Of a stretch of DNA of 64,000 nucleotides, positions 21,250-31,336 are shown piece by piece. This DNA comes from Bullera alba (Eukaryota; Basidiomycota; Tremellomycetes; Tremellales; Bulleraceae). The stretch's first letter is position 1, and each line of letters starts with the position of its first letter. The DNA is taken from NCBI GenBank assembly GCA_001600095.1, contig BCIX01000004.1, positions 810,586-874,585 of the forward strand, given 5' to 3'. The translations under genes and the position numbers were made by a program. Below the pieces are notes generated by a model that saw only the letters and a list, made by a program, of their open reading frames with translations, had not been told where the DNA came from and did no database searches.

Positions 21250-23070
21250 ATGCCACAAGCCACTTCATCAGCTTCATCCCATGACGTCCTTTCGGACAAG
21301 ATACCATGGAAACCTCTCCTACCCATATTGTTATTCCGACTTGCCGATGCGGCCAACTACACCGCCGCGTTCCCCTTCCTCGTCGACATGGTGACTTCGC
21401 TTCGTGTCAAACCATCCCAAATCGGCTTATACGCCGGCCTAGGTGAAGGGGTTTTAATGATTGTGGAGGCGGTCGCTGCGCCGTTCTGGGCCAAAGCCGC
21501 GGATCGATTTGGGAGGAAACGAACAGTGCTGCTGGGATTCATACTGCCTCTCCTGGCAAACCTCCTCGTGGGATCCAGTACGAGTATCTGGCAGATCGTC
21601 CTCTGGAGGAGTATAGGTAAGTAGCCTTCATCAACCAACTGTCTCTTCGCCACGGTATGGAAGCTGATACGACCTATCACAGTCGGCCTAAGCCCTCTGC
21701 CCGTGGTGGGAAAGATCATTGCATCGGAAATCAGTCACAAGGGTAATCGCACCAAAGTCTTCGCTATCTTCACCCCTGCATTCGGCGCAGGGTCCATGAT
21801 TGGGACTTTCCTAGGTGGTGAATTGGCTCGCCCGTACGGAAGGTTTCCAAGGTGGCTAGGTGGTCGAACTGAGTTTGTCAAGCGATGGCCATTCGCTCTT
21901 CCGGATATGGCCACGACGACAATGTGAGTGATCATCTGACCCCACCATCCGCTGCCAATCGTCTCACGCAGCTGAACCGCAATTGCAGTGGTCTTATAGC
22001 GGTAACCGTGGCTATATTTGGCCTTGACGAGACGAAACCCAAGAGCCTCGACTCTGACGCCGGGGACCAGCAGCACCCAACCTCGATGCGGGGCCTCTGG
22101 ATGCAAGCCCTCAAAGTCCGATTCTTTGTTCCCATCATACTTCTATTTGGATGTGAGTCTCTCAGTACGATCATCGTTTCCCACGCTGACATCCACAGGG
22201 CTTCGATTCTGTAAGCAAAAGATTAGGTTCCGGACTGTGTTGCCTTTCTGACACCTCGCAGTGGATATCTCCTGGGTTGGCTTCTTCCCTAATTACGCTT
22301 ACACCAAAGTATCTCAAGGCGGTCTCGGGATAGACGTATGTGCACTAACATTCCACTCGGCTGCTCCTCGCTGACGCGATTCAGGTCCCTACTATCGGTA
22401 ACATCATGGCGGCATCGGCGCTCGCATATCTCCTCAGCTCGCCCATTGTGCTCCCGATCGTTGAGCGTCGCTTGGGACCTACCCTGACGCTAAAGCTCAT
22501 ATCACTAGCCTGGCCGGCTATCGCAGTACTGATCCCGCTTGGTGCTCTGCTTGCTGGTAAGAATCGAGTTGGCATGGGTGTGATCGTGGCCATGGAGCAG
22601 TCTCTCAAGACTCTGGGTGTGCTGGCTCTTCCGTAAGTCCCTTACATGAACCACTCGGGGTTGTTACAACGTGTTGACCTGGCTTGGACAGTCTATCTGA
22701 CATGTTGACCGTTGCGGTATTTGAAGATCACCCTCATCTCCTGGCTACGGGAAGCGCCATATCCATGGTCGCTGGTGTAAGTGCTATGTCCTCTCGAACG
22801 GTATAACACAGCTGACCAATTCAGGCCTTCGGTCGAGCGGTTGGACCGGGAGGATTGAGCTGGGCATTCTCGGTCAGCTCGCAACACCCCTCTGGATCAT
22901 TCGGAAGACAGTTGGCCTGGATCGGATTCTTGATTTGCGGCTTGCTGACCTTCGTGCTGATCTGGTTCATGGGCAATATCGAGGCCAAGCGGCCAGCGAA
23001 TGTCGACGAGAGGGAAGGCGAGGGAGCTGCAGAGACGCAACCCCTACTTCATGCCGAAAGAGCGGAATGA
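21250..23070 (+). CDS. Major facilitator superfamily transporter (ZIFL / YCR023C type)
   Basis: Seven-exon or similar gene coding for about 490 residues with twelve hydrophobic segments. It starts [22 protein letters not shown]1 carries [20 protein letters not shown]. The MFS signature after TM2 is [20 protein letters not shown]5 has the G-rich [20 protein letters not shown]. The C-terminal half begins at [19 protein letters not shown] and includes [20 protein letters not shown] and [20 protein letters not shown]. The tail is hydrophilic ([14 protein letters not shown] ... PLLHAERAE). The pattern fits the fungal/plant zinc-induced-facilitator-like group. The substrate is unknown; these are drug, organic acid or metal-related transporters. 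No cluster partners are visible nearby. Confidence 0.88.
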
Positions 23071-23354
23071 GGGTGCTCAATGACACGCCGATCCGATCTC
23101 CGAGCCGATATAGCATGTTTCCCGTAAGTACTGCTGTTTTTATCAGTCTGTTCATATACTGGATAAATGCATGAACTGCAGTCATGGCCCCTTGGCCACA
23201 CCTCAAGGAAGCATCGTGGGCTCGCTTACACGAGACCGTTGCTGCCGTTTGACAGGCTTCCATTCCCATTGGTCATGCCTGCGTCCTCGGTACCGGCCTT
23301 CAGCTTCCTAAAAGCTCAATAGTCAGCTTACGGTTACGATCGGTCGATGTGGCC

Positions 23355-23636
23355 TTACACGATCTTGTACTTCAGCGTAGGCATGGTCTCTCTCTGTATG
23401 GCCGCGAGTGAGCCATTGTATGAGGCATCGCGCAGGTGCCAATTCCCGTCCTTTGCTGGCTCCTCTTGTCCCGCCTGCATAGTGAAGGTAACTTGGGACT
23501 GATCATCCGTGTAGTCGTAGACGCAGTGACCACTGCTGCCTTCGATCGAACGATCAGCGGTCTTGGTGTCCGAGTGGATGTCAACGCGGGTGGGTAAGCT
23601 GATAGACGTGAGGTCCAGAGATCGATCGTCAGACAT
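23355..23636 (-). CDS. Small hypothetical protein, 93 residues
   Basis: Single exon, MSDDRSLDLTSISLPTRVDI to LKYKIV, mixed polar composition with alternating hydrophobics (VTFTMQAG). No family recognised. It has a TATATA element at about 23769-23775 and a 7-nt tandem repeat in the probable 5' leader. It begins MSD like the 18634-19077 gene and is of similar size, but I cannot show homology. Confidence 0.5.
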   Translation of the reverse strand: MSDDRSLDLTSISLPTRVDIHSDTKTADRSIEGSSGHCVYDYTDDQSQVTFTMQAGQEEPAKDGNWHLRDASYNGSLAAIQRETMPTLKYKIV

Positions 23637-23669
23637 GGTTGTGTGGTTGTGTGTGGTAGCGTAGGCAAA

Positions 23670-23728
23670 GTAGTGAGTAGTGAGTAGTGAGTAGTGAGTA
23701 GTGAGTAGTGAGTAGTGAGTAGTGAGTG
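23670..23728. repeat. Heptanucleotide tandem repeat (GTAGTGA)n
   Basis: About eight head-to-tail copies of a 7-nt unit lying between a TATATA element (about 23769) and the ATG (23636) of the minus-strand small gene. On that strand the unit reads TCACTAC, so it would form much of the 5' untranslated leader. Confidence 0.9.
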
Positions 23729-24025
23729 AGAAGGATGGAGGAAAAGGCCAAACGGATTAGTGTGTCACTATATATCTCGAAGATCAGGAACAGTACTGCT
23801 GACGGAGGCACAAAGGGGATACCTCTCCGTGTGGTGAATGAACGGAGGTTCCAGCCGTACTTCCGAGAATGACGTGCGGTCGAGTGCGCGTTCGAGTTGA
23901 GAATCAACTGACGATCGATCGCGATCAGCACAATCGATCGGGTAGGAGTATGCCACATTGGCGTGAGCGAAACAATGCATGAAAGGGCTGAATACAACGA
24001 AAACTTCACTCTCACCGCACTCTGC

Positions 24026-24641
24026 CTAGAAGTCATAGACATCACCACCATCTCGACCACCGCCGATAGTGCCTCCAACTCCACCACCCAGACCATCTCC
24101 ATATGGGTCGTAACCACCAGCAACACCAGCTGCAGGCTGTATATCCCCTCCAATACCCATCTCAACGTTTCTCGCCTGTTCCGTGAACTGCCGCTTGACA
24201 TCGAGGGTTTGTTGGATGAGCAGGGTGCAAGCTCGCTTCAGGGCGTCAGCCGGGTTGGACCGCTCGTCCGTCTGGATCTTGATGATGATATCGTTTTCAA
24301 GGGGATGGGGAACTTTGTAACCCGCGAAAAGCACGGTAGGGTCAAGGAGCAGTTGTCTGCAAGATCTCATCAGCAAAGTGGGGAGTCTGGAGTCAGTGGC
24401 TGAACTAACGCTCTGATCATGTTGCCCATGGTGTGGTCCTGCTTTCGCATGAGGATAGTCGCAGCATTGGGAAGTTTTGGATCTTCGGTGATGGTGAGAC
24501 TACAAACGCACCAAAATGAGCCGGCGAACTCGACAAGAAGTGGGAAGCAGTGCCAGGGAGAAATGTGCATAGAGATATTGATACATACGGTTTCTCGCCA
24601 TCTTCGAGAATCCACGAATCAATCCTATTAGGCTGATTCAT
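24026..24641 (-). CDS. RPB11: RNA polymerase II subunit RPB11
   Basis: Small core subunit that pairs with Rpb3 in Pol II. Exon 1 reads MNQPNRIDSWILEDGEKP. Later exons give LTITEDPKLPNAATILMRK, QDHTMGNMIRA, QLLLDPTVLFAGYKVPHPLE, NDIIIKIQTDERSNPADALK and RACTLLIQQTLDVKRQFTEQ. The NAAT ... DHT-GN-IR-QLL-DP-VLFAGYK-PHPL core is diagnostic. The usual protein is about 115-120 residues; here a Gly-rich extension (GVAGGYDPYGDGLGGG onward, ending DGGDVYDF) adds about 40 residues. Three small introns. Stop TAG at 24026-24028. Confidence 0.95.
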
Positions 24642-24701
24642 CTCGCGAGATCACCTTTATAGGCGCATTCGTTGTACAAAAAATGGTAAGAGAGCCGACG
24701 A

Positions 24702-25100
24702 CTAGAAAAAGTCCGTTAGCTTTGAGACCAGGGAACTCTTCTGAGGCGTTTTGGATGGGTTGAGTGGGATCATAGATTGTTCACCCTATACTTTGTCTCG
24801 GCAAAGGCCTGTGAAGGGCTATTCCGGGGATTGACAGATATGTAGATAGTTTTTAATCACTTCGGGGAGGGCAGGGAATGTTTGGGAGAAGAAATTGGGG
24901 GCAGTACTAACCTGATACTCTGCTGAGAATGCAGTCTCACCAGCAGTGATGGTCGTCTTGTCCACCGTCCACACGAAGTCAATCGGTGACTGGGAGGAAG
25001 GACTATGAGAGACGAGGAGGAAGAACAACAAGAAGGAGAGTCATGGATCCTTCGAAAGGAAGTTTGGCGAGAGCTCGTCAGCAGCGTCCAACTTAAATGA
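24702..25100 (-). pseudogene. Possible small gene with in-frame TGA (weak)
   Basis: Protein-like frame on the minus strand: TKWMSH-overlapping frame KVDVSFKLDAADELSPNFLS, then an in-frame TGA at about 25045. The same frame continues with SPIDFVWTVDKTTITAGETA and FSAEYQ. A GTTAGT intron then joins to KSSLVSKLTDFF and TAG 24702-24704. The start codon was not located; an ATGTCTCG followed by GTGAGG near 25365 could be a first mini-exon. The resemblance in style to the 18634-19077 and 23355-23636 genes is suggestive only. Confidence 0.25.
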
Positions 25101-25515
25101 GACATCCACTTTGTGACAGATTTGATTCCGCTCCATCGATCTTCCGCATCGCTCGAGGAAAAGCCAAACGATGTCTGCTGCGATGACTCCAAACACCTTT
25201 CTTCTCCGTCACACACCTTAGATACCCTTCGCGCTGGACCTGACCTGGATGAACACCATCTGCTGTCTGACGCTCTGAGTACTGTCGTCAAGGTAACGAA
25301 ATCCTGCGTTGGTGTGTCACTCGTACCCCAGAGCTGCACCCACACCTACCTCACCGAGACATTCTGAGCAACGAGGCAGATATACAGAACAGTAGTTCCT
25401 TTCTCCTGGCTCTCGACCTATTGGCATCCACCGCTAGCCTTTCCCTGCTCGCCTCAGCTGCTCCTTGCTCGCTTGCCCCGTCCTACCTGTGCATAGAGAA
25501 TCTCTTCGAATCGCA

Positions 25516-28500
25516 ATGGAAAACGGAACCGACGCAATCAATGCAATCGAGCAGTTGCAAACTCTCACCGATATCGAAGGTGACTTGGCCGATACTGCAC
25601 TGGCCGTAGCGGCCGTGCCTCCGACTTCTACCGATCCCACTGCCGAGAGCAGCGAGCAGCCCCAACAGCAAGATCCCACTGGTGATGTGACGACCGCTGC
25701 CCCTGCTTCTGAAGAGGTGGAATCGGCCAATGATGCAACAATCGGAAATGGTGCTCTCTTGCAGAATGCAACGGCGATGGAGAATGTGCTAGAGCAGAGT
25801 ATACCCGATGCACCGGTTCACGACGTGATAGACGCTGCGGACGAGGACGTCAGCGAGGCACCCAAGATAGATGAGCAGGATCACATTGTTTGCGACACAA
25901 AGGAGGACATGCAGGCAGAGGAGGTCGTCATGCAACAGACTTCTGCGTCAACAGGAGACAATCAGCCAGCCTCGACACCGCAGGAAACGGCGGCCATGGC
26001 AGAAGAGGCAGCCGAGGCCATTGATATCATCACTGCCGATGTCGACAATCCCATCCTGCCGGAAGAGGTGAACGCGGCCAATGTCTCCACAACCGACGCC
26101 CAACCTACCCCCGAACCATCCGCTAGTAATACAACTGCCCCCTCTCCGGCAGATGTCGCCTTGCAACCACCTGCTCAGAACGGTGACTTATCGGCTCAGG
26201 CCCCTTCACTCGCTTCATCGTCATCTCAACCGCCAGCCGCAGTCCAACAGCCGCCCACCCCTATTACCGCCGTGGCTCAGCCACAACCGCCTTCGCAACC
26301 CGAGGCTCTCGATACGTCACTACCAATGCCGGACCTGCCAGAGGGTCTGACTGCCAATTCGCCAAGTATCCTGGGAAATCCAGACCTCATCCGAGGCTGG
26401 AAGGAGGGTGAGTACAGTCACATCAACTTTAGTTTCTGGTCTCATCATAGCTCGCGTAGACACGTCCAATCCGCTGGTATTGCTGGGGCTGTTCAACTGG
26501 TCGATACAAAAGACTGAGATATCCGACGCTCGGGCATGGTACAAAGAGCTAGCAAAGGATGAGCCGACTGCTGTGAGTCTACTTGATCTCCATCTGGTGT
26601 AACTGGTGCAGGCTGACGGTTGGATTGTAGGTCCAGCCTCTTCTAGCGTTGATCAATCTAGAGTTAGCCCTGTCCAACTTCACACAAGTGGAATTGCTCT
26701 TCGGTGAAGCACTGAAAGGTCCCTCCGGGGGTGGCATCACTGCCGCCGCCGACGTCAACTTGTGGAGTGAGTATCACCCGTCTAGTCCCGTCGGTATCGC
26801 TGATTTCCGTTTGTAGAGGCATACCTCCACTATATCCGGAGGCAAAATCCAGTAACGGACGGTGCTCCCAATGTCGAGCAGACTCGAACGACCATCACCA
26901 ACGCCTACGAAGTTGCATTGAAGGAATGCGGAGTGGATAGGGAAAGCGGCGATATATGGCAGGAATACATCACTTTCCTGCGGGAAAGCAAGGTTAGTTC
27001 CAGGGAGTTCCGGGTCGGATGGGGCTCTGCTGACCTGGGACTCAGCCAAAGAACACTTGGGAGGAACAGCAACAGATGGATTCTTTGAGAAAGGTTTACC
27101 AAAGAGCTATCTGTATCCCACTGAACAACGTCGAAGCCCTCTGGAAAGCCTACGACGCGTTCGAATCTGGTCTCAACAAGCTCACAGTGGGTCCTTGACT
27201 CGACCCTCGTCAGGTGTATGAGCAAGACTGATGGGCGTTCGTAGGCGAAGAAGTTTCTGGCGGAAAAGTCTCCCGCGTACATGACTGCCCGAACGGCATT
27301 ACGAGAGCTACGCACATTGACAGACTCGATTCCCAAACCGATCCTGCCTCCTCGACCCGTGTTCAACGACCAGGACCGGAGTCTGGTCTCGGGGTGGAAG
27401 GCGTACTTGAAATGGGAGGAGGAAAATCATCTGGTCATCAACGACCAGGATGTGCTCGCGGACAGAATCTCGTATGCTTTGAGAAAGTGCCTAGGCGAAA
27501 TGCGACACTTTCCCGAGTTGTGGTGGGTCAAGCATCACATTTTAGGTGGGAGTCACCGGCTGATGATAGCAGGCACTACGCGTCGGTGTATTACACCAAG
27601 AATGGCAATACCGAGAATGCTGTCAAAGTCCTCCAGGCGGGCGTCCTCGCTTGTCCTCGATCGTGAGTACAACGAGACCTTCCGCAGCTGCTTTACGAAC
27701 AACGCTGATTTCCTGGCGCAGATGCCTCCTCACATTCGCCCTAGCCGATGCCCAGGAAGAGCGGCGCGAGAATGCCTCCTGTCATGAGACCTATGAAAAG
27801 CTCTTGGCTCATCTCAACGAGGACATCGACAAGCTCAAAGTCAAGATCGCAGCAGAGGTGGAGACGGCTAAAGGACCTGAAATCAAGGGCAACTCCAGCA
27901 ACGAAGACATCGATATGACCGGGGACGAAATGTCCGAAACGCAAAAGTTGATAGAGGAGCGGGAAGCCCGCGGTAAACTGGTCGAAGAGCGCCGAAGTAG
28001 GGACGTGACGGACCTTGCTACTGCCGCAGGAGTCGTTTGGGTCATGTACATGCGTTTCGCTAGGCGATCCGAGGTGAGTTCAAAAGTGCGTTTCTCGGAC
28101 TGAGCTGAACCTCTGGGTCGCAGGGAATCAAAGCCGCTCGGGCTGTTTTTGCCAAAGCGAGACGAGTGCCCCAACACCTCACCTGGCATGCATGGGAGGC
28201 GTCGGGTGAGTCATCATAGTGGGCCACGATCATGTGCTGACATTGCCTCAGCGATGATGGAGTTTTACGCGAGCAAAGACTCCTCTGTGGCGATCAGGAT
28301 CTTTGAGCGGGGTTTGACCTATTTCCCCGAAGACGTCGATTACGTCGTTCGATACCTCCAATTCCTCCTCTCCATCAACGACGACTCGAGTGAGCTGACA
28401 AATACTGTTCGTATCCACCAGCTGATAATGATACAGATGCTCGAGCATTGTTCGAACGTTCGGCAGCAAAGATCCCGGCCGAGAAGGCGAGACCTCTATG

Positions 28501-29550
28501 GGACTCGTGGGCGAGGTACGAGTACATGTTTGGCGATCTCGCCGGCGTACACAAATTAGAAGCCAGATTCGCAGAGGTCTTCCCCAATGGTGAGTCTGCA
28601 TCGCACCCAATAAGCTGGATTATCGCTTACACCTTCTAGACCCTCCGTTGAAGCGGTTCGCCCAGAGGTTCACCTACAATGGCATCGATCAGATCGCCCT
28701 TCGAGACCTCGGCTTTGGTATGCGCCAGACCAACAGCAGTCCCAATGTCCGACACAACGGACCTACAAACCCACCAGGTCCGCTCGCCCCGCCACAAGGA
28801 ACGTTCATTCCGCCGCCAGCGCCGACACTGCCTGTACCGACATTACAGGGCCCGCCTATGGCCAATTCACCCATCAAACGCGGATTCCCAGAACCTTCGC
28901 AATCGCACAATCAGCCCAGGAGGAATCATAGTGGCTCCCCGCCCGCTCAGAAACGATTCAGGAGCACCGCCTCCCCGCCACCACCGGGAGGCGCGGGCAA
29001 CCGAAGGTTTCCGGTGGAGAGGGAGAGGATACCCAGTGGTGGGGCTCCAGGCTATGGGCCCAATGCCGCTGGTCAAGGGGGCAGACGTGGATCGAGGGAC
29101 AGGAGTCCGATTGTACCCCCGCCAATGGGTGCAAGGGGGTCGTTGCCGCCTCAACAGATGCCCCCACCAGGTGGAATGGACGTTTCGGGCTTGACCCGCC
29201 CTTTGGCCTGGTTCGTCGGTGGGTTGCCGTCAGCGAGATCGTTCGATGGTGAGTTCGGTGCACCCGTTTCGGGACTTTGGTACGGAGCAGATGCTAATGA
29301 GGGTTCAGGACCGGTGTTTAGGCCGGATGATATAATGGGTCTCTTCTCGGCCATCGGTCCAGATGGAACTAGGGCAGGTGGACCGCCAATGGGTGGACCG
29401 TCAATGGGAGGTCCAATGGGAGGTCCGCCAATGGGTGGTTCCATGGGTGGTCCCATGGGGGGACCTATGGGTGGTCCGATGGGCGGTCCTATGGGAGGAC
29501 CTATGGGCGGTCCTCCGCGATATGGAGGACCCCCTCCAAGACGGTACTAG
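25516..29550 (+). CDS. RNA14: Rna14 / CstF-77, mRNA 3'-end processing factor
   Basis: Scaffold of cleavage factor IA (CstF in animals), nuclear. An N-terminal extension of about 290 residues is Ala/Pro/Gln/Glu-rich (from [20 protein letters not shown]). HAT-repeat blocks follow: [170 protein letters not shown] and [20 protein letters not shown]. The C-terminus is Pro/Gly-rich, includes a repeated GGPMGGPM tract (29380-29515), and ends GGPPPRRY at TAG 29548-29550. More than ten introns. The start is the first ATG of a long open exon. Confidence 0.93.
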
Positions 29551-30143
29551 ACCGATGCCCGGACTGTGTCAGACCCCTCCGACAAGGTCGGGAGGATCGT
29601 GTGAGGGAGAAAATCAAGCGTCACATGGTGCCGAGGAAATTCAAGTTGCATTAGGATCCAATATGTAAGCATGCGGATGTATGTAATGTTCGGGTGTATC
29701 TCTCGGTCTGTGCTGGCTGGGATACAACTCTCTCAGCCCAGGGCAACCAGATAGTCGAGTCCACAGAACATCGCTTGAAGCAGCCTTGCACCGTGAGCGG
29801 CGCATATGCCGAGTCGATTCAGGTAGGCCCAGATGCAAGACGAATATTCTGCCGTCGTCGTGATCGCGGTGATCCTGTATGAACTGTCAAGAGTGGACGG
29901 CCGTCCTAGTACACTTACAAACGAGGAGATCCTTTCTTCTCATGGAGGCTCGTGGCGAGTCCCAGTCGAGGTGTGCAAAAGCCGTCAAACGCCTTCTCCG
30001 TCGCTCCTTTGATACTATCTCCCCTTCTTTCCCAAAGCACATCCCTCCCACCCACCGGGTTAAGACTCAATGCGATCCAGTCCGCCTTGTGTTTGTTCAC
30101 AATTTCACCATCGCTCGTTCGTCACTCGCAAGTTCCAAGTTCC
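29551..30143. other. Intergenic region RNA14 / hypothetical
   Basis: 3' flank of RNA14 and a CT-rich promoter for the 30144 gene. The frame of the latter is open upstream to 29952 with another ATG, but that stretch looks like leader sequence. No other gene seen. Confidence 0.4.
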
Positions 30144-30719
30144 ATGCCATCCGATCCGAACTTCACCGAGCTCGAGCGCAAGCTCTTTAGCAGCTTTGAC
30201 AATCCTGAGGAAACCTGGATGAGCCATGATGGAACCACCATGATCGTATACACCCCTCGCAGGGCCGTAGCCAGCGATGGGAAAACCCTCACCGCCAAAG
30301 ACCTCGAGGGCACTGCTTGCACCGAGAGCCTCGACGGGTCTCCTTCCCCGCCCGCCGTGATGGACATTGAGAGTGAGAGAAAGCGCTGGATGGACGCCGC
30401 CATGGATTTCACTGGAGACTCGTATATCCAATTCTGTGCTAATCCCATCACTGCAGATCACCAAGAAAGCCTCTACTTCTACGAAACGGATCACCCCAGT
30501 TCCATGCCCAATTGGGCGTTTTACAATCTCCGCAGAGCTCGTACACGGGAGTTTGTCCCGTCTGCTGAGGTGACTGGAAAGCGTAGCCTCGCCGTCAAGG
30601 GCAGATTCGTGTATTCCACAGAGAGGGGTTTCGAGAAAATCGCGAACGCCAGCATTCTGGATAGGGTGAGCTCTGCGGCAACGGCAGCGCTTGGCGCAGT
30701 GAGCAAGTGGATGGAGTGA
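30144..30719 (+). CDS. Hypothetical protein, 191 residues
   Basis: Intronless frame MPSDPNFTELERKLFSSFDN to LGAVSKWME. Soluble, mixed alpha/beta-looking composition with aromatic-rich blocks (SYIQFCANPIT, ESLYFYETDHPSSMPNW-AF, NLRRARTREFVPSA). No family recognised. An upstream in-frame ATG (29952) would add a Ser/Leu-rich extension; I preferred the start whose downstream composition is protein-like. Confidence 0.6.
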   Translation: MPSDPNFTELERKLFSSFDNPEETWMSHDGTTMIVYTPRRAVASDGKTLTAKDLEGTACTESLDGSPSPPAVMDIESERKRWMDAAMDFTGDSYIQFCANPITADHQESLYFYETDHPSSMPNWAFYNLRRARTREFVPSAEVTGKRSLAVKGRFVYSTERGFEKIANASILDRVSSAATAALGAVSKWME

Positions 30720-30784
30720 CTATCGTCTGCTTGCCGAGTGGTCAGTCGCCCTCGATGCAACACCAGGACCGGATAGCCAGCGTC

Positions 30785-31248
30785 TTAACGCAGACGAAGT
30801 TCTAGCGGGTGTAGACGGTAGTTGAACTCAGCGGTTTTGACAAGGAACAGCGGATTGCCCAAGCACCATTCGTGTTCCAACGCATGCATCGATATCTCCT
30901 CAAGCTCCGGTTGATAGTGCTGGGTATCGGTCGACTGGCGCAAGGTGTGCAGTCGAGCAAGGCTGTGCATGATTGGATGTTGACTCTGGCTGGGAAGTGA
31001 ATCGAGCTCAAGATCTCCTCTGGACCTTAACTTGGCGTGGTGATCGAGTGAATCTGGGCCGTATGCATTGCCACGTGCCGATCACGTGCCTCCACCAATC
31101 CACCACGCGCCGGCGGAAGTTGTTGATGTGCAACTCGCCGAGGACCGAGAGCATACCGTCCGCTCGGAAGAGTCTAGAGTCAAGTGATCGATGCTTGCCA
31201 GCCTTGGAACAGCTCGATATCTCGGTCTTCAGCTTGCAACTTGTCCAT
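30785..31248 (-). CDS. Small multi-exon gene antisense to chromodomain gene promoter, frame uncertain
   Basis: Protein-like blocks follow each other on the minus strand: KMDKLQAEDRDIELFQGWQA, then DSRLFRADGMLSVLGELHI and NNFRRRVVDWWRH. A GTGATC...CCAG intron leads to SQHPIMHSLARLHTLRQS, YQPELEEISMHALEHEW and GNPLFLVKTAEFNYRLHP, stopping at TAA 30785. The last two exons splice in phase. Between QGWQASI and DSRLF the frame shifts by one base near 31190 with no good intron. The start could be ATG 31248 or, if the first block is not used, ATG 31154 (MLSVLGELH). The composition (Trp, His, charged helices) looks like a real conserved protein, but I do not know the family. Its 5' end lies within 90 nt of the start of the plus-strand gene. 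Confidence 0.4.
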
Positions 31249-31336
31249 CTTGAGTCTCTGTGCGGCACGCCGGCTCGCTCGGATCGGCGGTCTACCGGCG
31301 CCCCTCGCAGCAATTCGGAGCAGCCCGTTGAGCAAG

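Noticed and set aside
24857..25345. 162-codon minus-strand frame beginning MWVQLWGTSDT
   Set aside because: Ser/Arg-rich out-of-frame reading of a region where another frame (KVDVSFKLDAADEL) looks more protein-like.
31184..31336. Upstream extension of the chromodomain gene from an ATG at 31184
   Set aside because: The extra 51 residues overlap protein-like sequence on the opposite strand; ATG 31337 is the better start.
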